Below, piece by piece: positions 1 to 8,931 of a stretch of DNA of 64,000 bases. Each line of letters starts with the position of its first letter. The stretch's first letter is position 1. Under the pieces are notes generated by a model that had not been told where the DNA came from, did not search any database, and worked only from the letters and a program-made list of their open reading frames with translations. This DNA comes from Bacillus cereus group sp. RP43. GTDB lineage: Bacteria > Bacillota > Bacilli > Bacillales > Bacillaceae_G. The stretch covers positions 62,001 through 126,000 of the forward strand of contig NZ_JARVHQ010000002.1 of the NCBI RefSeq assembly GCF_040459645.1. Direction: 5' to 3'. The position numbers were made by a program, and so were the translations under genes.

Positions 1-861
1 GATGATGCAGATACCATTGATGGAAACTGTGGGAATACCATCTACATTCTAACAAACGATCAAGAAACAGCCGAAAAAGTGTCCAAAAAGCTTGGGAATC
101 AGACAATTAACCTACCTTCCCGAAGTGGAAAAGGTCTTTCTACTGATAAAAATAAAACGGAAGGTCTAGATCAACGACCGTTGTTAATATCAAATGAACT
201 GATGAGTTTTAAAGAAGGAGAAAGTGCTGTTATTCGTGTTATAAAACGTCAAGATAATGAGCGGAAACGAATTAGACCACGACCAATTTATAATACAGAA
301 GAAACAGCCTTAAAATACAGATGGGAGTACTTGGGAGTAGAGTTCGATACAGATAAATCTATTTTAGATATAGATATTGATTCCCTACATGATGATGTAG
401 ATCCGAAAAAACTCATTGTAGATTTTTTAGGAGAGAGAAAGGCAGAACAAACCAAGAAAGAAGCACCAGAGCCAGAACAGGAAACTTCTTCACCAGTAGA
501 GCCACCGCAGCCAACAGAAGAACATAAAATGATGGGGATTGATGAAGACATTCCAGAAGAGGCGTTTCAGCAAGAAGATAATCCATTTGATTCACTCACT
601 ATTGAAAATTGGAAATCGAAAACGGTTATTGAATTTTTTGAAACTGATTTAGCGGTTTTGAAACTGGTTGATAAGTTCTTTTTAGCACAGTTAGGGAAAG
701 CCATAGATGAGGTTGAAAATCAAAAAATGGGCGAGTTTTACAATGAATTTCAAATGTTGGCTCACAATGACCATATCGACAAAGGTGTTTATCAAGCAGT
801 TGAAAATAAGATGAATCGAATTTTACGTGATTTAGAAGAAAAAGAGCACGTAACAAGTTAG
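1..861 (+). CDS. VirD4/TraG-type coupling protein, C-terminal part (5' end outside window)
   Basis: The frame is open from base 1 and ends in TAG at 861. The first residues (DDADTIDGNCGNTIYILT, then a SRSGKG stretch) resemble the distal part of the nucleotide-binding domain of VirD4/TraG coupling proteins. These hexameric inner-membrane ATPases hand the relaxase-DNA complex to the type IV channel. The Walker motifs and membrane helices lie upstream, outside the window. The last ~150 residues are an acidic, Pro/Glu/Gln-rich linker followed by a helical tail, plausibly a substrate-recognition extension. A GTG at 79 is an internal in-frame codon, not the start. A strong terminator follows directly. 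The assignment rests on the family-like C-terminal segment and on the transfer genes downstream. Confidence 0.8.
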   Translation, partial: DDADTIDGNCGNTIYILTNDQETAEKVSKKLGNQTINLPSRSGKGLSTDKNKTEGLDQRPLLISNELMSFKEGESAVIRVIKRQDNERKRIRPRPIYNTEETALKYRWEYLGVEFDTDKSILDIDIDSLHDDVDPKKLIVDFLGERKAEQTKKEAPEPEQETSSPVEPPQPTEEHKMMGIDEDIPEEAFQQEDNPFDSLTIENWKSKTVIEFFETDLAVLKLVDKFFLAQLGKAIDEVENQKMGEFYNEFQMLAHNDHIDKGVYQAVENKMNRILRDLEEKEHVTS

Positions 862-891
862 AAAAGCACTCAATTATTTGAGTGCTTTTTT
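862..891 (+). terminator. Rho-independent terminator after the coupling protein
   Basis: AAAAGCACTCAA and TTGAGTGCTTTT form a 12-bp stem with a 4-nt loop and a T-run. It starts one base after the TAG. Confidence 0.85.
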
Positions 892-919
892 GAATCCAAA
901 CATAAAGGAGGAAGAGAGA

Positions 920-1129
920 ATGAGTGTACCGATAATAACGGATAAAATGCAATTGATTTTAGATAGTTACTCGCCATTCGTAACAGAAGAAAATGAGGTC
1001 ATTCTTGGGCTAGAAGATGCGGTTCTTTTCCTTTCAGTAGATCGGGAACAAAAAGGGAAACTGATTATTCGTATTGACAGACTGAATGAAAGGGTGAATT
1101 GGACAGCAAAGGAAGTATTAGGGCAGTAA
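920..1129 (+). CDS. Small transfer-region protein, unknown function
   Basis: A 69-residue protein starting MSVPIITDKM. The ATG at 920 is preceded by AAAGGAGG at a good distance; an upstream in-frame start at 878 lies in the terminator and lacks a ribosome binding site. There is no signal peptide or membrane segment, and the protein is mixed acidic and hydrophobic, probably a small beta/alpha fold. It sits 20 bp before the VirB6-like gene and is probably co-transcribed with it. I do not recognise the family. Position suggests an accessory role in conjugation, which is inference only. Confidence 0.7.
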   Translation: MSVPIITDKMQLILDSYSPFVTEENEVILGLEDAVLFLSVDREQKGKLIIRIDRLNERVNWTAKEVLGQ

Positions 1130-1149
1130 TAAACAAGAGAGGAGGATAA

Positions 1150-3777
1150 ATGGTGAAAGATGAAGAGATTTTAAAAACTATAGAAGCGTTCTCGGATTAT
1201 CTTCAAGTAGGAGACATCGTGAATTATGTATTTCGTTGGATAGGATGGTTCCTAATTGTAGGCTTATCTTTAGTTGTAGATGCTTTAGAAGGTGTCACAG
1301 ATGCCATACTGGGGATTAAAGGATTCTTTAATTTACCAGAAATACAAAATTTTGTTGATATGTTATATCCATTGTTTGTCGTTCTTTTAGCCATATCGTT
1401 TTTATATATTGGCTACATGTTCATTATGAACAAACAAATGAACCGTTCTCAAATTATCATTAATATTTTCATTACTTTGTGTGTACTTTGCTTGCTAAGT
1501 ACTGGTATGACAAAGGTCGATAAGTTCACAGATGATGCAATTGCGTTTGTGAAATCAGAGCAAAAAGGCTCTTTGAGCGATGAGATTATTAAGAAAAATA
1601 TAACGGATGTTGCAGTAATAGATCAAAATAATTGGAAAAAGAAAGAAGATATGAGCCCGAAAAATCATATTCCGGAAAAAAATATTAGGTGGATAGATAT
1701 TACCGAAAAAATTGACTCGGATTTTGAATTCGCAAAAGATAAAAAGTTAACAGATGATGGACAGAAAATATTGAAAAATAAAAGGGTAATGGATGGGTTA
1801 GGAGTTGCATCTTTAGCTGAATTGAAAGATGGCTGGTTTGATTTCTTTCCAGAAAAGTATTATCGCTGGCATTGGAACTTTTGGAATATCTTCTTTACTT
1901 TACTGATAACAGGTGCAACTTTGTTATTAGTAAGTATTAAGTTAGCTAGATTATTTTATGAGTTGGCATTTAACTACTTGTTAGCCAATATTTTAGCGCC
2001 AGCAGATATTGCAAATGGTCAAAAATTGAAAGCAGTACTATCGAATATCCTCAATATATTTATAGCAACAATTATGATATTCCTATCTTTAAAGCTATAT
2101 ATAATGGGAACGGCGTTTCTCCATGACAAATTAAATGGTGTACCTTATCTTATTGCATTAGCGGCATTTAGTATGGCAGTTCTAGATGGCCCGGCAGTTG
2201 TAGAAAGGTTATTCGGTATAGATATTGGATTGAAAAGCAGTTGGGGCTTGTTAGCAGGTGGTTTAGCAGGTGGTTTCGCACTTGGTAAAGGAATTGGTAG
2301 TCTTGCAAATTCAAAACCAATGAAAGGTCTAGGAAATATGATTGGAAAAGGAGCAAAAGGTGCAGCAAAAGGGGCTGGTGTTGCAGCAACAAAAACCGCA
2401 AATGCGGCTGGAGATATGGCAGGTATCATAGGGGGCTTGAAAAAAGGGAATGAATCCGGAAATAAAGAGTCTTTGCAAGATCAGATGAAAAAAGCGGATC
2501 AAAAGAAAACACAAGGCAATGATGTAGCGAATAAAGAAAAGGAAAAAGGTAACTTAAATAAGGAAGAAGATAAAAAGAATGGTGGTAATCCATCTATTCA
2601 AGAAGATATGAAAAAAGAAGGGAATGAAAAACCAGAGGTAGCAAGTGGGCAAGAATCAGGAACAACAAGTCTTCAAGATGAAATGAAGGAAGCTGGAAAA
2701 GTAAGTGGAGCAAGTGAAGAAAATCAAGCAGCAGGAGGAGTAAGACAAGGAGCGAGTGAAGGAAGTCAAACAGCAGGAGGAGCAAGTGAAGGAAGTCAAA
2801 CAGCAGAAGGAGTAAGACAAGGAGCAAGTGAAGGAAGACAAGGAGCAAGTGAAGGAAGTCAAACAGCAGGAGGAGTAAGACAAGGAGCAAGTGAAGGAAG
2901 TCAAACGGCAGGAACAGTAAGACCAGTAGCAAGTGAAGGAAGTCAAACGGCAGGAACAGTAAGACAAGGAACAAGTGAAGGAAGTCAAACGGCAGGAACA
3001 GTAAGACCAGTAGCAAGTGAAGGAAGTCAAACGGCACCAATGGAAACATCAAGACCAGTAGCAAGTGGAAGTAGCCCGACACCAATGGAAACATCAAGAC
3101 CAGTAACAGGTGGAGGAAGCCCGGCACCAATGGAAACATCAAGACCAGTAACAGGTGGAGGAAGCCCGGCACCAATGGAAACATCAAGACCAGTAACAGG
3201 TGGAAGTAGCCCGGCACCAATGGAAACATCAAGACCAGTAGCAAGTGGAAGTAGCCCGGCACCAATGGAAACATCAAGACCAGTAACAGGTGGAGGAAGC
3301 CCGGCACCAATGGAAACATCAAGACCAGTAACAGGTGGAAGTAGCCCGACACCAATGGAAACATCAAGACCAGTAACAGGTGGAGGAAGCCCGGCACCAA
3401 TGGAAACATCAAGACCAGTAACAGGTGGAAGTAGCCCGGCACCAATGGAAACATCAAGACCAGTAGCAAGTGGAAGTAGTCCGGCACCAGCCGATATCGT
3501 AACGGTGACACACAGTAGCCCGATTATTCCTTATGAAAGTGATAGAGAAGTGGCAGCAAGTAGTAGTCATGAAACACGGACATTAGGACAATATACAACG
3601 GATAAAGTTAAAAATACGACATCATCCATGAAACAAAAAGTAAAAGGAGTGCAAGAACGAATTAATAATACTGAAACGGTACAAAATACAAAGCGTTTTT
3701 ATCAGATGGGTCAGAATACAGGTAAAAGTTGGAGAGATATTGTAAGCAAAAATAAAAATAATACAGATAAAAAATAA
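1150..3777 (+). CDS. VirB6/TrbL-like polytopic conjugation channel protein with long repetitive C-terminal tail
   Basis: 875 residues. The first ~390 are polytopic, with hydrophobic segments near residues 29-50, 68-90, 98-118, 248-270, 300-322 and 330-350, and a large soluble loop at about 120-245. This matches the CD3337/EF1877 type of mobilome membrane protein, the Gram-positive VirB6 counterpart that forms the inner-membrane part of the mating channel. After a Gly/Ala-rich stretch (~365-425) comes a long hydrophilic tail. It has Lys/Glu-rich sequence, then Gly/Ser/Gln-rich repeats, then ten copies of a 15-residue unit PMETSRPV(T/A)(G/S)G(G/S)SP(A/T), then a basic end. The tail is much longer than needed for the channel and is presumably disordered. 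AGAGGAGG precedes the ATG. Confidence 0.8.
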   Translation: MVKDEEILKTIEAFSDYLQVGDIVNYVFRWIGWFLIVGLSLVVDALEGVTDAILGIKGFFNLPEIQNFVDMLYPLFVVLLAISFLYIGYMFIMNKQMNRSQIIINIFITLCVLCLLSTGMTKVDKFTDDAIAFVKSEQKGSLSDEIIKKNITDVAVIDQNNWKKKEDMSPKNHIPEKNIRWIDITEKIDSDFEFAKDKKLTDDGQKILKNKRVMDGLGVASLAELKDGWFDFFPEKYYRWHWNFWNIFFTLLITGATLLLVSIKLARLFYELAFNYLLANILAPADIANGQKLKAVLSNILNIFIATIMIFLSLKLYIMGTAFLHDKLNGVPYLIALAAFSMAVLDGPAVVERLFGIDIGLKSSWGLLAGGLAGGFALGKGIGSLANSKPMKGLGNMIGKGAKGAAKGAGVAATKTANAAGDMAGIIGGLKKGNESGNKESLQDQMKKADQKKTQGNDVANKEKEKGNLNKEEDKKNGGNPSIQEDMKKEGNEKPEVASGQESGTTSLQDEMKEAGKVSGASEENQAAGGVRQGASEGSQTAGGASEGSQTAEGVRQGASEGRQGASEGSQTAGGVRQGASEGSQTAGTVRPVASEGSQTAGTVRQGTSEGSQTAGTVRPVASEGSQTAPMETSRPVASGSSPTPMETSRPVTGGGSPAPMETSRPVTGGGSPAPMETSRPVTGGSSPAPMETSRPVASGSSPAPMETSRPVTGGGSPAPMETSRPVTGGSSPTPMETSRPVTGGGSPAPMETSRPVTGGSSPAPMETSRPVASGSSPAPADIVTVTHSSPIIPYESDREVAASSSHETRTLGQYTTDKVKNTTSSMKQKVKGVQERINNTETVQNTKRFYQMGQNTGKSWRDIVSKNKNNTDKK
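2707..3036 (+). repeat. In-gene Gly/Ser/Gln-rich repeats
   Basis: Imperfect in-frame units based on GASEGSQTAGGVRQ (about 42 bp each) within the VirB6-like gene, directly before the 45-bp array. Copies vary by whole-unit loss and by substitution (VRQG versus VRPV). Confidence 0.85.
3037..3486 (+). repeat. Ten in-frame 45-bp tandem repeats
   Basis: Ten consecutive 15-codon units read PMETSRPV followed by (T/A)(G/S)G(G/S)SP(A/T). Nucleotide identity between copies is very high, so the array is recent or homogenised and is likely to vary in copy number between isolates. Confidence 0.95.
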
Positions 3778-3802
3778 GCGTAATCGTACGCTTATTTTTT
3801 AT
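3771..3802 (+). terminator. Terminator overlapping the VirB6-like stop
   Basis: AAATAAGCGTA and TACGCTTATTT pair around a 4-nt loop and run into T's; the TAA stop lies in the left arm. Possibly partial attenuation before the next genes. Confidence 0.8.
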
Positions 3803-3824
3803 TGTCGAAAAGGAGGAAATCCCG

Positions 3825-4112
3825 ATGAGAAGCTATCGGATTCCGAAGGAAATCAGTACAGAATTACGGATTAATAAAGTGCTTTATTTAATAGACTTCT
3901 TTTTATTAATTGGTTTATTAGTTGTAACGATGATTCTTAGGAATTTCGTACATGATTCCTTTCAGTTACCATTTGTTATTTTCATGGCAGCTATTGCAAT
4001 AATTATGATTTGGCGACCAAGTACGAATCCTCAAAAACGAATGTATGAAGTGTTGATTATTACATTGTTAAGAAGAAAAGGTGCATATTGTGCCATTGAT
4101 AACGATCAATAA
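3825..4112 (+). CDS. VirB3-like small membrane protein (DUF5592 type)
   Basis: 95 residues with two hydrophobic segments at about 22-42 and 50-65, a short N-terminal cytoplasmic part and a basic C-terminus. Size, topology and position just before the VirB4 genes match the VirB3-like proteins of Gram-positive conjugation systems (DUF5592 type). VirB3 proteins sit in the inner membrane and work with VirB4. AAGGAGG lies 9 bp before the ATG. Confident as a gene; the VirB3 label is by size, topology and order. Confidence 0.7.
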   Translation: MRSYRIPKEISTELRINKVLYLIDFFLLIGLLVVTMILRNFVHDSFQLPFVIFMAAIAIIMIWRPSTNPQKRMYEVLIITLLRRKGAYCAIDNDQ

Positions 4113-4126
4113 GGGAGGGATCACAT

Positions 4127-4939
4127 ATGGCGTTATTCAGTGAAAAAGATGTGGAAAAAGAGAAGCCAAAACAAATAGAAAGACCGGTTAAAAAGGCATT
4201 TCATTTTAACGAAAAAAATGTAGAAAAAACACTTTCCGAACCCAAAGAAATTGTTAAAGTGTTACCTACAAAAAAGAAAGAGGAAGAACAAACAAAGGCA
4301 GAAAGCAAAGTGAAAAAGCAGAAGAAAGAAAAGCCAAAGAAAGATGTTGTGAAAAAGAAAAATCCAAAACTTTTAGGCTTTTTATCTAGAAAAAAGAAAG
4401 AAGCACCACCAAAGGTGAAGAAAAGTATTGTGGATATTATGCAAATCGTAGATATGACGGAGGATGGCATATTTGAACTGAAAAATGAGGAGTTTTTAGA
4501 AATCCTTCAAGTCGAAGGTGACGATATGTTCTCTAAGAATAGCGAAGAACAAGCATTTGTTATTTTCTCACATGCTTATTTTTATCAAGCCTACAAACAG
4601 TCAATTAAACTCGTTTTTTTAAACTTCCCATGTCAAACAACCGAACAACAACGGTATATAGAGAAAAAAATCAAAGAATGTACCAGCCCTTTGTATGAAC
4701 GGATTTTAAATCAGAAGTTAAAAGAACTTCAATTTTTAGAATGGGGACGAACAAATCGTGAAGCTTTCTTATTTATTTACGGAGAAACGGAATTAATCGT
4801 AAAAGAACGTGTGGATGCGGCTAAACGGTATATTAAACGCTCTACCGAACTATTGGAGGTGGATGAAGAGAAAAAGTTAGAACTTATGTTTAAATTGTTT
4901 AATCAAAATGCGAAATTGGGAACGAAAAATATATGGTAG
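4127..4939 (+). CDS. Conjugation protein resembling a detached N-terminal module of VirB4
   Basis: 270 residues. The first ~100 are extremely Lys/Glu-rich and probably disordered. Residues ~105-270 form a globular alpha/beta region starting IVDIMQIVDMTEDGIFEL that resembles the N-terminal domain preceding the ATPase core of VirB4/TraE proteins. There is no Walker motif. The gene is 14 bp downstream of the VirB3-like gene and 15 bp upstream of the VirB4 ATPase, each with its own ribosome binding site. This order suggests the two proteins work as one unit at the channel base. The N-module interpretation is inference. Confidence 0.65.
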   Translation: MALFSEKDVEKEKPKQIERPVKKAFHFNEKNVEKTLSEPKEIVKVLPTKKKEEEQTKAESKVKKQKKEKPKKDVVKKKNPKLLGFLSRKKKEAPPKVKKSIVDIMQIVDMTEDGIFELKNEEFLEILQVEGDDMFSKNSEEQAFVIFSHAYFYQAYKQSIKLVFLNFPCQTTEQQRYIEKKIKECTSPLYERILNQKLKELQFLEWGRTNREAFLFIYGETELIVKERVDAAKRYIKRSTELLEVDEEKKLELMFKLFNQNAKLGTKNIW

Positions 4940-4954
4940 TGAGGGGGAAATAAG

Positions 4955-6892
4955 ATGTTTGCGTTCAAAAATAAAAAATCCAAAAAGGAAAAACAAAAAG
5001 AAATAAAAAAGAAGAAAGGTTACAATCCTTATTTAGTAGCTAGGGTTCAGCCGCAAGGGGGTGTAAGTTTTAAAGAAAGTTATGTGCAAACAGGTGATGG
5101 ATTTGCTACTTGCATTCATATCTATGATTATCCAACAGAGGTAAATGATTTTTGGTTAGAACAAATTATGAATATGCCTAATGTGATTACAACACTAGAT
5201 GTAATGAGTGATGACCGAAAAGAGGTCGTTGAATCCATTAATAAATCCATGAGTGAACAAAGTGTTCGTCATGATACAGCGAAAGATAATATAGATCGGA
5301 TTGATGCGAAAAATGAATTCTTAGAGCTGGAAGCTCTTTATACGGACTTAAAACAAGGTGAAGTCATGAAGCGTATTCACATCCGTATCTATGTTTCCGC
5401 TAGAACATTAGATGAGTTAGAAAAACAAGTAAAAGAAATCATGGAAACATTAGAATCCTATAACTTTCGAGGAGCTGTCTTTTTAAATGAACAAGAGTAT
5501 GAATGGGATGCACTTGTAACGAGCTTTGATACACAAAAAAATTATGTAAACCGAAGAAAAGGGAAAGAAATTCCGGCAGTCAGTTTGGCTGGTGGATGTC
5601 CATTTCACTATTCTTATTTGCACGATCCATACGGTACGTATTATGGAACAACGAAAACAAAAGGAAATGTTATTTTTGATATTTTTCATAAAGACAAACA
5701 AAGAAAGAGTTATAACGGTGTAATGGTTGGAAAGCCTGGTGCTGGAAAATCAACCTTACTCAAAAAGAAAGCCGTGGATTATGCAAGTAAAGGACATTTT
5801 ATCCGTATTTTTGATATTGTAGGTGAATTTGAGGAAACAGTACGTGACTTGAATGGAAAAACAATTGCATTAGATGGATCACAAGGTCAAATTAACCCAC
5901 TTCAAGTATATAAGACAGCAGAAAGTGAGGAAGTTAGTTTCATTCAGCATTTATCTAAAATGACAACTTTTTATCGCTTTATTGCACCAGAAGCAAAAGA
6001 TGATGAAATTAAAGAGTATGAAAATTTGCTTCGAAAATTATATATTCGTATGGGATTATGGAATGATAAAAAGGGAGCAATAAATGAAATTACAACAAGA
6101 AAACCAAAAGAATATCCTATTTTCTCTGATTTTTTAAATTTTGTTCGTAAAGAGTTATATCAAGATGTAGTAAGTAAAAAGCACCATGAAAATTTAGGAG
6201 ACAGTAGAATCCATCGTTTAGAATTAATTGAATTAAATCTTATGAATCTAGTAGAAGTGTATGCACAATTATTCGATGGGCATTCTACAATTGAAGATTT
6301 CAAGAAAGAACAAGTTGTATCTTTTTCTTTACGGAATATATCCAGTTCTAAAGCAGAAGTGTTTCAAGCGCAAATCTTTAATGTGTTAAATCTCCTATGG
6401 GATGAAATGATATCAAATGGTGCACCTCAATTAAGAGCCTTTAACAAAAAGCAAATTGCTTTTGAAGATGTCATTCGATATTTCATTATTATTGACGAAG
6501 CACATCATATAATTAACACACGAAAAGAAAGTGCTCACGCTTTACAATTTTTAATTAAATTTAGTCGAGAAGACCGAAAATATTTTGCAGGTCTTTTATA
6601 TGCAAGTCATACGATCCGAGATTTTGTACCGGAAGGATCTTCACAAGAAATGATTGATGAAATCAAAAAGCTCTTTGAACTTACACAGTACAAATTCATC
6701 ATGCAACAAGATAACAATAGTTTAGATATGTTACGAAAAGTATTTGCAGGACAGTTAAGTGAAAGTGAAATTGCAGCGATTCCACATTTGCCAACAGGGG
6801 ATGTCATCTTAAGTATTGGGGCTGTAAAAAACATTCATTTTCATGTAGAAGTAACAGACGAAGAATTGATGTTATTCGGGGGAGGTGCTTAA
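4955..6892 (+). CDS. VirB4/TraE-type conjugation ATPase
   Basis: 645 residues. Walker A is GKPGAGKST at about 259-267 and Walker B is FIIIDEAH at about 510-517; the intervening sequence follows the VirB4/TraE pattern, with IRIFDIVGEFEE after Walker A and a KFSREDRKYFAGLLYASH region after Walker B. VirB4 proteins are the conserved cytoplasmic ATPases that energise type IV channel assembly and transfer. A Lys-rich N-terminus leads in. The ATG follows GAGGGGG. The stop overlaps the ribosome binding site of the next gene, implying coupled expression. Confidence 0.93.
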   Translation: MFAFKNKKSKKEKQKEIKKKKGYNPYLVARVQPQGGVSFKESYVQTGDGFATCIHIYDYPTEVNDFWLEQIMNMPNVITTLDVMSDDRKEVVESINKSMSEQSVRHDTAKDNIDRIDAKNEFLELEALYTDLKQGEVMKRIHIRIYVSARTLDELEKQVKEIMETLESYNFRGAVFLNEQEYEWDALVTSFDTQKNYVNRRKGKEIPAVSLAGGCPFHYSYLHDPYGTYYGTTKTKGNVIFDIFHKDKQRKSYNGVMVGKPGAGKSTLLKKKAVDYASKGHFIRIFDIVGEFEETVRDLNGKTIALDGSQGQINPLQVYKTAESEEVSFIQHLSKMTTFYRFIAPEAKDDEIKEYENLLRKLYIRMGLWNDKKGAINEITTRKPKEYPIFSDFLNFVRKELYQDVVSKKHHENLGDSRIHRLELIELNLMNLVEVYAQLFDGHSTIEDFKKEQVVSFSLRNISSSKAEVFQAQIFNVLNLLWDEMISNGAPQLRAFNKKQIAFEDVIRYFIIIDEAHHIINTRKESAHALQFLIKFSREDRKYFAGLLYASHTIRDFVPEGSSQEMIDEIKKLFELTQYKFIMQQDNNSLDMLRKVFAGQLSESEIAAIPHLPTGDVILSIGAVKNIHFHVEVTDEELMLFGGGA

Positions 6893-6896
6893 TACC

Positions 6897-8024
6897 ATGC
6901 ATCTAGTTTTGAAGGTTATACCAAAGAAATGGCTCATCACTTTAGCGCTACTTGTGATGGGTCTTTTTTCTTTTCTTTTACTTGGAGTTATGAGTATTTT
7001 TATTGCGGCAATGGGTGGCGAAAGTGGAACAGATGCAGGGGATATTACGTATACAGGTGAAGGGCAAGTCATGAATGTTTCGCCTGAAGTTTTAAAATGG
7101 GAGCCAACGATTCGGAAGCATGCGAAAGCCTTTGGTGTGGAACCATTTGTTGCTTTAATGCTTGCTCAAATGATGCAAGAAAGTGGAGGTCGAGGTAGCG
7201 ATCCGATGCAAAGTTCGGAAGGTGCATTTAATACGAAATATTGTAAGTCACCAAACTGTATTACTGATCCAGATTATAGTATTTGGGCTGGTGTACAGGA
7301 ATTTAAACATGCGATAGAAAGAGCTGGTGTAACGAGTCCAGGTGACATGGATCATATTAAAACAGCACTTCAAGCCTACAATTTTGGAACAGGATTTTTT
7401 GATTTTGTTAACTCAAATGGTGGTAAATATACAAAGGAATTAGCGATAAAATTCTCACAGGAGCAATACAAAAAAGTAGCCCACACGGGTATGTATCATT
7501 GCCTTAGACCAGAAGCCGTACCGTATCAAGCGTGTTATGGCGATATATTGTACGTTGATGCGGTTTTAAAATATTATCAGCCGGGTTCTGTTGTTTCTGG
7601 TGGAGGAGGAAATCCAGGAAGTGGAGGAAGTAGTGGTTCAAAAGTTGCCGATGTAGGTCGTCAATGGATAGGGCGTTCTACCTATGTATTTGGTGGAGGA
7701 CGTAACACAAATGACATTGCAAGAGGGATTTTTGATTGTTCAAGTTTTGTACGTTGGGCATTCGAACAAGTAGGGATGTATACCAGTCCAATTGGAGCTG
7801 TAAGTACGGAAACATTAAATAAAATCGGTACAAAAGTATCAGCAAATGATATGAAACCGGGTGATGTTATTTTCTTTGATACCTACAAACATGACGGACA
7901 CGTTGGCATTGTAATTGATAAAAATACTTTCATAGGATGCCAAACAAATAAAGGTGTTTCTATTGAAGATTTAAATAATCCGTATTGGAAAAAAGTCTTT
8001 TCTGGTCACGTAAGGCGATTCTAG
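6897..8024 (+). CDS. VirB1-type bifunctional cell-wall hydrolase (lysozyme-like plus NlpC/P60)
   Basis: 375 residues. One membrane segment lies near residues 10-35. A soluble-lytic/lysozyme-like domain covers about 60-200, with the probable catalytic Glu in MMQESGG. A Gly/Ser linker leads to a C-terminal NlpC/P60 endopeptidase domain with Cys in FDCSSFV and His in HVGIVID. This two-domain layout is that of CwlT of ICEBs1 and Orf14 of Tn916, which open the wall for the mating channel. I chose the ATG at 6897, 10 nt after GGAGGT, over a GTG at 6885 that overlaps the ribosome binding site. Catalytic residues of both domains appear intact. Confidence 0.92.
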   Translation: MHLVLKVIPKKWLITLALLVMGLFSFLLLGVMSIFIAAMGGESGTDAGDITYTGEGQVMNVSPEVLKWEPTIRKHAKAFGVEPFVALMLAQMMQESGGRGSDPMQSSEGAFNTKYCKSPNCITDPDYSIWAGVQEFKHAIERAGVTSPGDMDHIKTALQAYNFGTGFFDFVNSNGGKYTKELAIKFSQEQYKKVAHTGMYHCLRPEAVPYQACYGDILYVDAVLKYYQPGSVVSGGGGNPGSGGSSGSKVADVGRQWIGRSTYVFGGGRNTNDIARGIFDCSSFVRWAFEQVGMYTSPIGAVSTETLNKIGTKVSANDMKPGDVIFFDTYKHDGHVGIVIDKNTFIGCQTNKGVSIEDLNNPYWKKVFSGHVRRF

Positions 8025-8044
8025 AAGAATAGGAGTGTGAAAAA

Positions 8045-8317
8045 ATGTTGTCATTAGATAGATCGAAAGTATATCTGTTCTTAGTGGTTATGGCTGTCAA
8101 TTTAGTATTAGGTCTTGTAAGTGTAGATATTGATTTAATCGTTGCGGTTCCGTTCTTAGCATTTACGGTATTTATTGCAGTGAATGATGAAATTTTAGAG
8201 GAAGCTACAAAAGGTAAAGTAACCACATTATTTAAAAAGAAGACAGAACTAATACTATTAATCTTGTTATGCCTTCTTTGTTTTTGTTCAGGGTTTTTAA
8301 TTTATAGAATCATGTAA
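8045..8317 (+). CDS. Small membrane protein of the transfer operon
   Basis: 90 residues with hydrophobic segments at about 10-45 (possibly two helices) and 68-88, and a charged loop between them. The ATG follows GGAGTG. It lies between the wall hydrolase and the VirB8-like gene, with short gaps, so it is an operon member. Size and topology could suit a second small VirB-type inner-membrane component, but I recognise no family. Confidence 0.7.
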   Translation: MLSLDRSKVYLFLVVMAVNLVLGLVSVDIDLIVAVPFLAFTVFIAVNDEILEEATKGKVTTLFKKKTELILLILLCLLCFCSGFLIYRIM

Positions 8318-8330
8318 AGGAGGAATTGAT

Positions 8331-8909
8331 ATGAAGGATAAACGAAAATTCTTGTTTATTGTGTTTGTCATTTTAGTTGTAGGTGTGACAGCTTTTAATA
8401 TCTATTTGAGCAAAAAATCAATGAGTGATGGCAAAGAAAAACAGTTGAAACTTTCAAATGAATTACTAACAAAACAAAATGAAGACTTAAAAAAACGACT
8501 GGATAAGGTGCTTCCTTCCGCACAAGAACAACAGAGAAGGGCGTACTTATCGACAGCCGAAACGTTCATTCAATTATCATTTCACCGAGAAAAAGAAGGA
8601 TACAGTGAGCGAAAAGAAAAAGCAAAATCCATTATGAGTGAAGAACTTTTACAACAATTTTATCCAACTGGTAAATACGAATTAGGAGATACGTATAAAA
8701 CGAAACCAATAGAAATGAAATTTTATTTACAAGAAAATGAACCCGATAAAGAGGAGGTAAATGTGCTAGCTGAATTTATAAATGTCACGACAGATTCATC
8801 GCAAAATCGAGAAGAAAAAGTAAACAATGTGTTGCGAATCATCATAAAAAAAGAAAAAGAAACATGGCGAGTTACGAGTGTAGAAGAACTCAATATGAAA
8901 GTCTTATAA
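8331..8909 (+). CDS. VirB8-like bitopic conjugation protein
   Basis: 192 residues. A short basic N-terminus is followed by one membrane helix at about 7-25, a coiled-coil-like stretch (~35-65), then an external domain ending in VLRIIIKKEKETWRVTSVEEL. The final beta-rich segment (mutable charged loop, long strand, Trp-Arg-Val strand) fits the NTF2-like fold of VirB8/TcpC-type scaffold proteins. Those proteins join inner-membrane and wall-side parts of the channel. It starts 13 bp after the previous gene with AAAGGAGG. Assignment is by topology and context. Confidence 0.65.
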   Translation: MKDKRKFLFIVFVILVVGVTAFNIYLSKKSMSDGKEKQLKLSNELLTKQNEDLKKRLDKVLPSAQEQQRRAYLSTAETFIQLSFHREKEGYSERKEKAKSIMSEELLQQFYPTGKYELGDTYKTKPIEMKFYLQENEPDKEEVNVLAEFINVTTDSSQNREEKVNNVLRIIIKKEKETWRVTSVEELNMKVL

Positions 8910-8931
8910 CGAAAAAAGGTGGGGTGAGAGT

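Noticed and set aside
2594..3511. 305-aa - strand ORF rich in Leu/Phe/His repeats
   Set aside because: It is the antisense of the tandem repeats in the VirB6-like gene, with no ribosome binding site; long only because the repeat unit lacks stops in that frame.
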